Source: an uncultured Phenylobacterium sp. (lineage in GTDB: Bacteria; Pseudomonadota; Alphaproteobacteria; Caulobacterales; Caulobacteraceae). From it: a stretch of DNA of 50,508 nucleotides. Positions 18,022 through 25,211 of this stretch are shown piece after piece. Positions within the stretch are counted from its first letter, which is position 1, and each line of letters opens with the position of its first letter. Under the pieces are notes generated by a model, which was not told the DNA's origin, ran no database searches, and saw nothing but the letters and a program-made list of their open reading frames with translations. The DNA lies in the NCBI RefSeq assembly GCF_902826855.1, contig NZ_CADEGK010000009.1, positions 1 to 50,508 on the forward strand. The letters are read 5' to 3'. A program made the translations under genes and the position numbers.

Positions 18022-18999
18022 CTATGGCGTGAGCCCGCCAAGGACCAGCGCGACGACCAGGATCAGCCCCGCCCAGGTGTTGGACTTGAACAGCCGCAGC
18101 GCCAGGGCCGGGTCGTCCACCTTCACCTGGCGCGCCTGCCAGCCTAGGTGGATGGCGTAGGCGATCATGGCGACGGAGAACGCCAGGCCCAGGCCCGCCG
18201 CCAGCCCGGCCAGATAGGCGAACGCCAGGGTGAGGAGATAGAAGAGCGCCACCGCCCGCGGCGCTCGGGGCCCCAGCCGCCGGGCGGAGGACTTCACCCC
18301 CGCCAGCGCGTCGTCCTCCAGGTCCTGGATCGCGTAGATGGTGTCGTAGCCCAGGGTCCAGCAGACGCCGGAGGCGTAGAGCACGAGGGCCGGCAGGGTG
18401 AGCAGGCCCGGCTCCCACAGGAACCAGCCCTGCGTCGCCCATGTCCAGGCCGCGTACGCCGCCGACGCGCCCGTGGCCGCGGCGAAGCCCAGCAGCACCC
18501 CCCAGTTGAACGTCAGCCCCAGCCACGCCTGCGGCCACCAGGTGATCCGCTTCATGAACGGATAGGCCGCGACCAGCACCAGCGAAGCCGCGCCCAGCCC
18601 GATCGCCAGCGGCGACAGCCACACGAGGATGCCCAGCGCCGCCAGGCTGCACGCCGCCACGAAGGCCCACGCCTGCTTCACGCTGATCTGGCCGGAGGGG
18701 ATCGGGCGGCCGGCGGTGCGGGCCACCTTCGCGTCGATGTCGCGGTCGACGATGTCGTTGTAGGCGCAGCCCGCCGCCCGCATCAGGGCCGCCCCCGCGA
18801 AGACCAGGACCAGCATCGCCGGGTCGGGCCAGCGCCCCTGCATCGCCGCGGCCAGCGCCACGCCCTGCCAGCCCGGCAGCATCAGCAGCCAGATGCCCGT
18901 CGGCCGGTCGAACCGGCCCAGCTTCAGCCACGGCCGCAGCGCCGCCGGCGCATAGGCGTCGACCCAGTTGCTGGGCTTGGCGTCGGGCAGGGCGACCAT
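18022..18999 (-). CDS. ubiA: 4-hydroxybenzoate polyprenyltransferase
   Basis: A 325-residue membrane protein with about eight or nine helices and both aspartate-rich motifs of UbiA prenyltransferases: NDIVDRDIDAKVARTAGRP (first, near 80-98) and YDTIYAIQDLEDD (second, near 220). It attaches the polyprenyl tail to 4-hydroxybenzoate in ubiquinone synthesis. The product, after decarboxylation by UbiD (gene at 2.0-3.5 kb), enters the quinone pathway. RFDRPTGIWLL and PLPRPIP-like GRPIPSG are family typical. Likely the first gene of a ubiA-desaturase-MATE transcription unit. Confidence 0.95.
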   Translation of the reverse strand: MVALPDAKPSNWVDAYAPAALRPWLKLGRFDRPTGIWLLMLPGWQGVALAAAMQGRWPDPAMLVLVFAGAALMRAAGCAYNDIVDRDIDAKVARTAGRPIPSGQISVKQAWAFVAACSLAALGILVWLSPLAIGLGAASLVLVAAYPFMKRITWWPQAWLGLTFNWGVLLGFAAATGASAAYAAWTWATQGWFLWEPGLLTLPALVLYASGVCWTLGYDTIYAIQDLEDDALAGVKSSARRLGPRAPRAVALFYLLTLAFAYLAGLAAGLGLAFSVAMIAYAIHLGWQARQVKVDDPALALRLFKSNTWAGLILVVALVLGGLTP

Positions 19000-19171
19000 G
19001 GCCGCTGTTTAGGCCGGCGTGGGCTGCGTCGAAAGCCACCATTCGTCGCCGGCCAGCCAGGCGCCGGCCGCCATCCGCGCCCCCTCGGGGAGAAGATTCA
19101 CCGACGCGTTGAACCCCCGGCCCCTCCCGCCAGTTACCCCCTGGATCACGTTCAGTCAGGGAGGGCCTCTC

Positions 19172-19474
19172 ATGCGGCCGCTGTTCTACCTCGTCGCGCT
19201 GGCCACCACCGCGCTCGCCGTCACCGCCTGCAAGAGGCCGGAAGACCCCGCTGCGGCCGAGGCCGCAGCCGCCAACGCCACCGGCCAGGCGCCCGACGCC
19301 ATGCCGCCGGTCCCCGCCTCCGACGCGAGCGCCATGAGCACCACCCCGCCGCCTGTGACCGCCGGCGAGGCGGGCATGGCGGCGACGCCCGGCGCGGGCG
19401 CGACCACCGTGCCCGAAGGCGGGACCACCATGCCCGAAGGCAGCCCGCCACCCGTCAACGCCCCGCCACCTTAA
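19172..19474 (+). CDS. Small Ala/Pro-rich lipoprotein
   Basis: A 100-residue protein with a lipoprotein signal (MRPLFYLVALATTALAVTAC, lipid on Cys20) and a mature part of low complexity dominated by Ala, Pro, Thr, Gly and Met, including a near-repeat TTVPEGG/TTMPEGS. It is presumably a disordered envelope lipoprotein. A strong GGGAGGG ribosome site precedes the ATG. Its function cannot be inferred. It is divergent from ubiA across 172 bases in which I see no clear site. Confidence 0.7.
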   Translation: MRPLFYLVALATTALAVTACKRPEDPAAAEAAAANATGQAPDAMPPVPASDASAMSTTPPPVTAGEAGMAATPGAGATTVPEGGTTMPEGSPPPVNAPPP

Positions 19475-19608
19475 GGCGGCGCCGCGGTCGCCGATCCCGC
19501 CTCCCTGTCGCTTGGGCGACAGCGGAGGCGTCCGCCATTTGACCTCGGCGGCGTCCCCTGACAGCGTGGCTCCGCGCCATTCTGCGTCCGCCTGCTCAGG
19601 GAAGTCCC

Positions 19609-20031
19609 ATGTCCGAAACCGCCACCGCCCCCGCCGCCGCCGCGACCGTCTCCCCGGCCACCTACGCCTTCTCGAAGCTGATCGTCTCCGACCTGGACGG
19701 CGCCGTCGACTTCTACGGCCGCGTGCTCGGCCTCGTGGTCGCCCAGTCGATCGACATGGACGAGATCGCCGAACGCATCCTGGGTAAGCCCGGCCAGCAG
19801 GGCGGCGCCAACCTCGTCCTCTTCCAGCACAAGGACGGCCGCAAGCTCACCCTCGGCGACGCCCACGGCCCGGTGGGCTTCTTCGTGCGCGACGTCGACG
19901 CCAGCTACGCCCACGCGCTCAGCCAAGGCGCCAAGGCCCAGCGCGAGCCCTTCGACGCCGGCACGCTGCGCGTCGCCTTCATCCTCGACCCCGAAGGCCA
20001 CGAGATCGAGCTGCTCAGCGTCAAGGGCTGA
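19609..20031 (+). CDS. VOC family protein (glyoxalase/bleomycin-resistance/dioxygenase fold)
   Basis: A 140-residue single-domain vicinal oxygen chelate protein. FSKLIVSDLDGAVDFYGRVLGLVV is the first beta-alpha-beta unit, GPVGFFVRDVDASYAHALSQGA the second, and FILDPEGHEIELLSV contains the typical D-P-x-G-x-x-x-E metal-ligand end. The family covers lyases, isomerases, dioxygenases and binding proteins, and nothing nearby fixes the substrate. The first 15 residues are a low-complexity Ala/Thr tail. Confidence 0.85.
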   Translation: MSETATAPAAAATVSPATYAFSKLIVSDLDGAVDFYGRVLGLVVAQSIDMDEIAERILGKPGQQGGANLVLFQHKDGRKLTLGDAHGPVGFFVRDVDASYAHALSQGAKAQREPFDAGTLRVAFILDPEGHEIELLSVKG

Positions 20032-20047
20032 GCCTCGCCGTCCACGT

Positions 20048-20093
20048 CCTCTCCCCCCGCGCGCAGCGCGGGGAGCGAGGGGCAGGGAGAGGG
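20048..20093. repeat. REP-like palindrome between convergent genes
   Basis: CCTCTCCCCCCGCGCGC and GCGCGGGGAGCGAGGGGCAGGGAGAGG fold back on each other in the gap between the VOC gene and the convergent HTH gene. It resembles the other G/C-rich palindromes of this window and may act as a terminator on both strands. Confidence 0.5.
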
Positions 20094-20102
20094 CGGCTCA
20101 GC

Positions 20103-20774
20103 CTATCGGTTCGTGCCGGTGGTGGGCTGAGTATCCTCGGCGTCGAACCGGTACAGCTTCGGCCGTATCCGCCCCCGCCGCCCGTCGATCCGCCGCAACG
20201 CCGCGCCCGCCGCCCGCAACCCTCCCGGCTCGGCCGCGTCGATGACCTCATAGCGCGCCAACTCCAGCATCAGGTCACGCTGCCGGCACGCCTCGGCGTA
20301 CGCCTCCGCCAGGCCCGGTACGACCTGCAGCCACCGGTACCAGGCCTTGAACGACGGCGCGCCGGGCCGCGCCACGACCTCGCTCAGGCTGGCCCCGCCC
20401 GCGACGGCCGCCAGCACCGCCTTCGCCCGCGCCGGCGCATAGGTGCTCTTGCGCCCCGCCCGCCACCACCGCCCGTGCGCCCGGCGCCGCACGGCCGCGA
20501 CGGCCGCCCGCTCCTCCCGACGCAGCCGCGCGAGCTCCGCCCGCAGCTCCGCCACCGCTGCCCCGAACTCCGGCACGACCTGCATCCAGCGGAACACGGT
20601 GCAGTAGGCCGGCATCCGCGGATCGGCGGTGATCGCCTTCACCGTCTCGCCCTCGGCGATCCGCCGCAGGATCAGGTTCCCCATCGGCCAAGTGAATGCG
20701 GTGGACTTGTCCCCGGCCTCCTTGTCCATCGGCGGAATGGCCCACTCGCGGGCCGGGCAGCGGTCGTCGCGCAT
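20103..20774 (-). CDS. Protein with two terminase-small-subunit-like HTH repeats
   Basis: A 223-residue protein made of two related units. Unit 1 (about 30-75): NLILRRIAEGETVKAI, TADPRMP, RWMQVVPEF. Unit 2 (about 118-165): KAVLAAVAGGASLSEVV, ARPGAPS, RWLQVVPGL. Each resembles the N-terminal HTH of phage terminase small subunits (I-x-x-x-I-x-x-G-x-x-x-x-x-I-x-x-x-P-x-M-P-x-x-x-T-V-x-x-W). Between them is a charged, Ala/Arg-rich helix, and the tail is basic. No terminase large subunit or other phage gene is nearby, so it is probably a domesticated DNA-binding protein. A truncated relative lies at 9950-10161. An internal start at 20729 is possible. Confidence 0.65.
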   Translation of the reverse strand: MRDDRCPAREWAIPPMDKEAGDKSTAFTWPMGNLILRRIAEGETVKAITADPRMPAYCTVFRWMQVVPEFGAAVAELRAELARLRREERAAVAAVRRRAHGRWWRAGRKSTYAPARAKAVLAAVAGGASLSEVVARPGAPSFKAWYRWLQVVPGLAEAYAEACRQRDLMLELARYEVIDAAEPGGLRAAGAALRRIDGRRGRIRPKLYRFDAEDTQPTTGTNR

Positions 20775-20831
20775 GGCCTCACCCTACGGGCCCACCACGC
20801 CAGATCCGGACGCACCCTCCCCACCACCCTT

Positions 20832-21022
20832 CCTTTCCCGCCTGCGGGAAAGGGGGACCGCCCGCCGAGGCCGAAGGCCGAAGAGCGGGGGGTGGAAAGG
20901 GCAAGCCTCAAGCTCAGCGGATCGACCGGGCGGCCCAACCGCCCTGCCGGCCGCTCGCCCTTCCCACCCCTCGCTCTCCGCTACGCTCGGCGAGCGGTCC
21001 CCCCTTCCCGTGAACGGGAAGG
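20832..21022. repeat. Large inverted repeat with terminal hairpins
   Basis: The outer hairpins CCTTTCCCGcctGCGGGAAAGG and CCTTCCCGtgaACGGGAAGG bound a pair of inverted copies of a segment of about 50 bases (GGGGGACCGC...GGTGGAAAGGGC against GCCCTTCCCACCCC...GCGGTCCCCC). This is the head-to-head arrangement of two REP units, often called a BIME. It fills much of the 534-base stretch without a gene at 20775-21308. Confidence 0.75.
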
Positions 21023-21057
21023 GGCGCCTCGGAAGCCCATCCTTCAGGATGCCTCCC

Positions 21058-21295
21058 GCCCTTAAACCCCATGGTTGATTGCGAGCCTGCGAGGTGAGGC
21101 GTGTCAAGGACGCGCCTCTGGCGCGCCGCCCCGCGGCGGCCCTGCGGGCCGTCCTTGAGGCGAGGCGCGGTCGGGCGCCAGCCCGAGCGATCAGTCCGGG
21201 AGACTGATCGCAGCAACGAACGCCCGGAGCGCAAGCGCAGGGCCGAGGCGAAGCGCCTCACCCCGCAGGCAAACTCCGTCCATGGGTTTCAGGGC
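21058..21295. repeat. 238-bp structured element with terminal inverted repeats, unclassified
   Basis: Outer ends GCCCTTAAACCCCATGG and CCATGGGTTTCAGGGC are imperfect inverted repeats. Just inside, 21085-21101 and 21254-21270 are 17-base arms with one mismatch (GCCTGCGAGGTGAGGCG / CGCCTCACCCCGCAGGC). The interior has nested hairpins: TCAAGGAC (21104-21111) with GTCCTTGA (21151-21158), and GATCAGT (21189-21195) with ACTGATC (21203-21209). There is no coding sequence. It could be a MITE-like mobile unit or a structured RNA. It ends 13 bases from the DUF4238 stop. Confidence 0.65.
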
Positions 21296-21308
21296 GCGGT
21301 GTGGGCAA

Positions 21309-22496
21309 CTAAGCTAGCCAAGCCTTCCAGCCACCGACCCTCTCAAACAAGGGATGGGCGAGAGCGAAGTCCCGAGCGGACGGAACCAATCCCGGTTTTC
21401 GACCCAAGTCAGAATACTCTTGCACGATCTGCGCCCAGGCGCGGTCTCGGACGAGTCCCGCTGCGCTTCGGGTGTCCGCGAAACTCGGCTTCATCCGGAC
21501 ATTGAAGTCTCCCAGGACAAGCACTCCGGTCGGCCGGGTGAAGTGGTGGCTGATGAGGTAGGAGCCTTTCTTTCCCTCCTCGGCATCAGCGGTCGTCCGA
21601 ACGTACTTTCCCGCCTCCACCTCGGCATAGACTTGGAGCACCACCTTGCCTTCCCGGTCCTCCCGCGCCAGTTCTGCCAATCGCCTGTTGACGGAGAATC
21701 CAATTCTAGATGGATCGGAAAAGTAGATGTTTCGTAGAGACGACGCGGAGATCGCTCGGTTTATCGCAATTACGTCCGCTCGCTTTGTAAGTGTTACTCG
21801 ACCTGGATTGGTATCCCGGTACGAATAGACGCCAGGGGCGAAAGCCAACAAGCAGTGCGAAGGTGAGATTGGCATTATGACCACTAGCCCGGCGGTTATC
21901 ATGCCTGAAGAGTGGTCTGGCCTCGACGAAGGTCGAAACATGTTTGTCTGGATTACCGGGGCATCACTGGTGAGGAAATGAGTTTCCGGAGCGGCCCGCA
22001 GGAACACCACGCGGAGGTCATACAAGGAGGCCGACGAAAGCGTGTGCGCCCTGAGAGAGTCGATTACGTCCGTGCGCGGCCGTGTCTCCTCGAGAGCCTT
22101 CTTCGCCGCGGCGGCCCCGTAGAGCTTGGCCATGAGGTCGGCGCTGCCTTCGTGGAAGCTGGCTATCAGTAATTCGCCAGCCTCTGTGCGGCCGCGCAGT
22201 GTCGCAACGTAGAGCCAGAGAATCTCACGCTCAGCGCGGTTGGGAAGGTAATTATCGAACCGATCTATGTTTCGGAACAGATCGATCGCGTGACCTTCTA
22301 GGGATGATATCGCAACCTCAAGTTTACCATCCGTTCCGTAGTAATAATTCTTGTAGCATTGATCTCGGATGCTTGCTCCCAGAATAACGCGCTGCGTGGA
22401 AATGTTGCCGATACAGATAGTCGTGCGCTCGGCATTATTTGCAAAGCGTTGAAGGTAGGACCGCGGCACATAGTGCTGGCGCTTGTGTTCAGCCAC
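21309..22496 (-). CDS. DUF4238 domain-containing protein
   Basis: A 395-residue protein with the DUF4238 hallmark near its start: KRQHYVPRSYLQRFA. Further family features are the Lys/Tyr-rich KNYYYG segment after it and FLTSDAPVI near the middle (x-F-x-T-S-D-x-P-V). Function is unknown; members are scattered in accessory regions and some lie in defence-related islands. Third positions and amino-acid use (more Ile, Asn, Tyr, Lys) are clearly more AT-rich than in the surrounding genes, which supports recent acquisition. A large palindromic element lies just beyond its stop, and an intrinsic terminator isolates it from the dehydrogenase cluster upstream. Confidence 0.8.
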   Translation of the reverse strand: MAEHKRQHYVPRSYLQRFANNAERTTICIGNISTQRVILGASIRDQCYKNYYYGTDGKLEVAISSLEGHAIDLFRNIDRFDNYLPNRAEREILWLYVATLRGRTEAGELLIASFHEGSADLMAKLYGAAAAKKALEETRPRTDVIDSLRAHTLSSASLYDLRVVFLRAAPETHFLTSDAPVIQTNMFRPSSRPDHSSGMITAGLVVIMPISPSHCLLAFAPGVYSYRDTNPGRVTLTKRADVIAINRAISASSLRNIYFSDPSRIGFSVNRRLAELAREDREGKVVLQVYAEVEAGKYVRTTADAEEGKKGSYLISHHFTRPTGVLVLGDFNVRMKPSFADTRSAAGLVRDRAWAQIVQEYSDLGRKPGLVPSARDFALAHPLFERVGGWKAWLA

Positions 22497-22527
22497 TCAC
22501 TTAGAGTGACGCGAGTCGCATAGCAGC

Positions 22528-22558
22528 AAAAACCCCGCCGGCCAGTGACCGACGGGGC
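22528..22558 (-). terminator. Intrinsic terminator of the acyl-CoA dehydrogenase cluster
   Basis: Read on the reverse strand, CCCCGTCGG and CCGGCGGGG form a 9-base-pair stem (one G-U) with a 7-base loop, followed by TTTTT. It lies 48 bases beyond the last acyl-CoA dehydrogenase stop and just ahead of the DUF4238 gene. It is the clearest Rho-independent terminator in the window. Confidence 0.85.
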
Positions 22559-22605
22559 TCCCGCAACTCAGCCGCTAGCGGCCCGCTGACGCGAGCCGCC
22601 GCTGA

Positions 22606-23703
22606 TCAGTACCCCTGGATCCGCGCATACCGGTCGCGGTGGTACGCCTGGTTGCCGAACGCCGCCTCGGCCGCCCGGGCGCGCTTCAGGTAGAAGCCCG
22701 CGTCGTGGGCGTCGGTCATGCCGATGCCGCCGTGCATCTGCACCATCTCGTTGCTCACCAGGTGGAAGGTGTCGCCCATCTTGGCCTTGGCCAGGGACGC
22801 CAGCTCCGGCACCTCGGCGCTATCGGCGTCGATCGCCGCGAGTGCGGCTTCCACCGCCGAGCGCGACAGCTCCAGCTCGGTGAACATCTTGGCCGCCCGG
22901 TGCTGCAGCGCCTGGAAGGAGCCGATCACCTGGCCGAACTGCACGCGGGTCTTCAGGTAGTCGAGGGTGACCTCGAACGCCTGGGTGGCGGCGCCCAGCA
23001 TTTCGGCGGCGAGGCCGGCGCGGGCGCGGTCCAGCACCTTTTCCAGCAGCTCAGCGCCGCCGTTCAGCTTGGCGTCGTCGCCCACCGCCACGTCCTTGAA
23101 CTCGACGTTGGCGGCGCCGCGGCTGTCGGCCAGCGACAGCTTGGTGCGGCTCACCCCCGCCGCGTCGGCCGGCACGAGGTAGAGCTCGACCTTGCCGCCG
23201 GACTTGGCGGAGACCACGAACACGTTGGCGGCCATGCCCTCCAGCACGAACACCTTCTTGCCCGACAGCTTGCCGCCCTTCACCTCCGCGGAGACCTTGT
23301 CCGGCGCGTGGTGGGGACCTTCGTCGATGGCGAGCGCGGCGATGGCCGAGCCCTCGGCGATCTTCGGCAGCCATGCCTGCTTCTGCGCATCGCTGCCGCC
23401 CAGGATCAGCGCCGAGGCGCCACCCAGTCCGGACGCGATCAGCGGCGAGGCGGTGAGCGTGCGGCCCAGTTCCTCGAGCACCAGGCCCAGGGAGAGGTAG
23501 CCGAAGTTCGAGCCGCCGTACTCCTCGGGGATCACCACCCCGGCCCAGCCCATCTCGGCCATCTCGTTCCAGGCGGCGACGTCGTAGCCGACCTCGACCC
23601 CGCTATCGCGCATCTTGCGAAAGGCGGTGACGGGCGACTTCTCCTGCACCCAGCTCTTGGCCGCGTCGCGCAGCATGCTCTGTTCTTCGGTGAGAACGGC
23701 CAT
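22606..23703 (-). CDS. Acyl-CoA dehydrogenase family protein, probable non-catalytic subunit
   Basis: A 365-residue acyl-CoA dehydrogenase-fold protein, shorter and more diverged than its four neighbours. Recognisable parts are AVLTEEQSMLRDAAKSWVQ, GWAGVVIPEEYGGSNFGYLSLGLVLEELGR, TRVQFGQVIGSFQALQHRAAKM and MHGGIGMTDAHDAGFYLKRA. Where isovaleryl-CoA-dehydrogenase-type enzymes carry the helix-G glutamate (L-E-R), it reads RARAG; the C-terminus (RDRYARIQGY) lacks a Y-E-G motif. It may therefore be the flavin- or structure-supporting subunit of a heterotetramer, as known for PimC/PimD and ChsE1/ChsE2. Start at MAVLTEEQ; seven more codons upstream are possible. Last gene before the terminator. Confidence 0.87.
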   Translation of the reverse strand: MAVLTEEQSMLRDAAKSWVQEKSPVTAFRKMRDSGVEVGYDVAAWNEMAEMGWAGVVIPEEYGGSNFGYLSLGLVLEELGRTLTASPLIASGLGGASALILGGSDAQKQAWLPKIAEGSAIAALAIDEGPHHAPDKVSAEVKGGKLSGKKVFVLEGMAANVFVVSAKSGGKVELYLVPADAAGVSRTKLSLADSRGAANVEFKDVAVGDDAKLNGGAELLEKVLDRARAGLAAEMLGAATQAFEVTLDYLKTRVQFGQVIGSFQALQHRAAKMFTELELSRSAVEAALAAIDADSAEVPELASLAKAKMGDTFHLVSNEMVQMHGGIGMTDAHDAGFYLKRARAAEAAFGNQAYHRDRYARIQGY

Positions 23704-23732
23704 CGGTAGTTCTTCCTCTCTCAAAATAGGCT

Positions 23733-23840
23733 GTCATCCCGGACAAGCCCCGCGCGAGCGGGGCGCCGAGCCGGGACCCAGGAGGGGCCGTGCGCCGGCC
23801 TCTGGGTCCCGGCTCGACCTTTCAGGCCGTCCGGGATGAC
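23733..23840. repeat. Intercistronic palindromic repeat (GTCATCCC type)
   Basis: The element is bounded by GTCATCCCGGAC and GTCCGGGATGAC, with an inner perfect stem GAGCCGGGACCCAG / CTGGGTCCCGGCTC and a nested CCCCGCgcgaGCGGGG hairpin. This is the widespread alphaproteobacterial REP of the GTCATCCCGGAC family. It fills most of the gap between two acyl-CoA dehydrogenase genes on the same strand and may adjust their relative expression by RNA processing or attenuation. Confidence 0.8.
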
Positions 23841-23859
23841 GGATGTTGTTGATACGACT

Positions 23860-25065
23860 TCACTTGGATTGCGTAAGGTCAGGCAAGCCCAGGATGCGTT
23901 TGCTGACGATGTTGGCCTGCACCTCGTGGCTGCCGCCGAAGATCGTGAACGCCTTGCCGAACAGCCAGCCGCGCACCGCCGCCAGCTCCGCGGCCGAAAA
24001 GGCGTCGCCCTCCCAGCCCAGGCCCTGGCAACCCATGATCTCCAGCGTCATCTCGTGGCGCTCCTGGAGCAGCTCCGTACCGGCGTTCTTCATGATCGAG
24101 GTGGCCGAGGAAGGGCTGGCGTTACCCTTGGCCTCGATCATCGCGCGCACCGCCGTCTGCTGGAAGGCGCGCATGTTCATGGCGTTGGTGGTCAACCGGG
24201 TGCGCAGGTCGGAGTCGGCGATCCTGCCCTTGGCGTCCACGCCCACATAGTCCTTGGCCAGGTCCTCCAGCGCCTTGCCGGCGCCGCCCAGCGACCCGCC
24301 GGCCCCGGTGAGGCCCGAACGCTCGTGCTGCAGGAGCCGCTTGGCGATCGTCCAGCCGCCGTTCAGCGGCCCGACCAGATCCTTCTTCTCGGCCCGCGCG
24401 CCGGTGAAGAAGGTCTCGCAGAAGGGCGAGGACCCGGCGATCAACCCGATCGGCCGAACCTCGACGCCCGGCTGGTGCATTGTGAACAGCACGAACGAGA
24501 TGCCCTCGTGCTTCTTGGACGTGTCCGTGCGCACCAGGCAGAAGCACCAGTCGGCGTACTGGGCGCCGCTTGTCCAAATTTTACTTCCGTCAATTTGGAA
24601 GTGGTCGCCCTTGTCGACCGCCTTGGTGGAGAGCGCCGCCAGGTCCGAGCCCGCGCCCGGTTCGGAGAAGCCCTGGCACCACTGCACCTCGCCGCGGCAG
24701 ATCGGTGGGATGTGCTCCTGCTTCTGCGCCTCGGTGCCATATTCCAGCAGCGTCGGGCCGAACATCATCACGCCCATGCCGCCGATGGGATTGTAGGCGC
24801 CGGCGCGGGCGAACTCGCCGCTCACCACGCGCGCCTCGGCGCTGGAGAGCCCGCCGCCGCCGTATTCCTTCGGCCACGTCGGCGTGCCCCAGCCCTTGGA
24901 GCCGACGGCCTTGCGCCACGCCTCCATGGCCGGCGTCGGCTCGGTGCGCTCCTCGGTCAGCGCCGAGACCCCCGCGCCCTTCAGCGACGCCGGAAAATTC
25001 TGCGCCACCCACTCGCGGACTTCCTTCCGGAAGGCCTCCAGATCCGTCCCGCCAAAATCAGCCAT
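23860..25065 (-). CDS. Acyl-CoA dehydrogenase, catalytic-type (paralogue 4 of the cluster)
   Basis: A 401-residue enzyme: an N-terminal helical domain from MADFGGTDLEAFRKEVREW; the FAD/substrate segments WCQGFSEPGAGSDLA and GSKIWTSGAQYADWCF; then LLQHERSGL, where the Glu aligns with the helix-G catalytic base of isovaleryl-CoA dehydrogenase. The C-terminal motif is IFGGSHEVQANIVSKRILGLP, with Gly where SCAD/MCAD-type enzymes have the catalytic Glu. It oxidises an acyl-CoA to the 2-enoyl-CoA, passing electrons to ETF; PimC-like large subunits are the closest concept. Most similar to the neighbour at 25212-26417. Start chosen at MADFGG, shared by all four. Confidence 0.92.
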   Translation of the reverse strand: MADFGGTDLEAFRKEVREWVAQNFPASLKGAGVSALTEERTEPTPAMEAWRKAVGSKGWGTPTWPKEYGGGGLSSAEARVVSGEFARAGAYNPIGGMGVMMFGPTLLEYGTEAQKQEHIPPICRGEVQWCQGFSEPGAGSDLAALSTKAVDKGDHFQIDGSKIWTSGAQYADWCFCLVRTDTSKKHEGISFVLFTMHQPGVEVRPIGLIAGSSPFCETFFTGARAEKKDLVGPLNGGWTIAKRLLQHERSGLTGAGGSLGGAGKALEDLAKDYVGVDAKGRIADSDLRTRLTTNAMNMRAFQQTAVRAMIEAKGNASPSSATSIMKNAGTELLQERHEMTLEIMGCQGLGWEGDAFSAAELAAVRGWLFGKAFTIFGGSHEVQANIVSKRILGLPDLTQSK

Positions 25066-25096
25066 GTGAAATACGTCCTCTTCAAAATCTAGGATC

Positions 25097-25197
25097 GTCA
25101 TCCCCCGGCTTGTCCGGGGACCCATGATCGCTGCGCTGGCAGGTAAAATTCCCGAGGCCGAGATCATGGATGGCCCGGACAAGCCGGGCCATGACGA
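25097..25197. repeat. Intercistronic palindromic repeat (CGTCATCCCCCGG type)
   Basis: CGTCATCCCCCGGCTTGTCC... CCATGATC on the left is repeated in inverted form on the right as GATCATGG... GGACAAGCCGGGCCATGACG. It lies between the third and fourth acyl-CoA dehydrogenase genes in transcription order. It is related in its ends, but not in its core, to the element at 23733-23840. Confidence 0.75.
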
Positions 25198-25211
25198 GTC
25201 TTGGTGGCGTC

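Noticed and set aside
15555-18041. An apparent 828-residue protein joining the MATE exporter to a long upstream extension
   Set aside because: The extension overlaps the desaturase gene in another frame on the same strand and has Arg/Gly/Ala shadow composition; the MATE N-terminus is clear at 16919.
16964-19042. An apparent 692-residue desaturase with a long N-terminal part
   Set aside because: The extra part is an off-frame reading of ubiA; the desaturase begins at 17956.
20775-21308. Short ORFs in the palindrome-rich gap as genes
   Set aside because: They are Arg/Pro/Ser-rich readings of inverted repeats, occur on both strands alike and have no ribosome sites.
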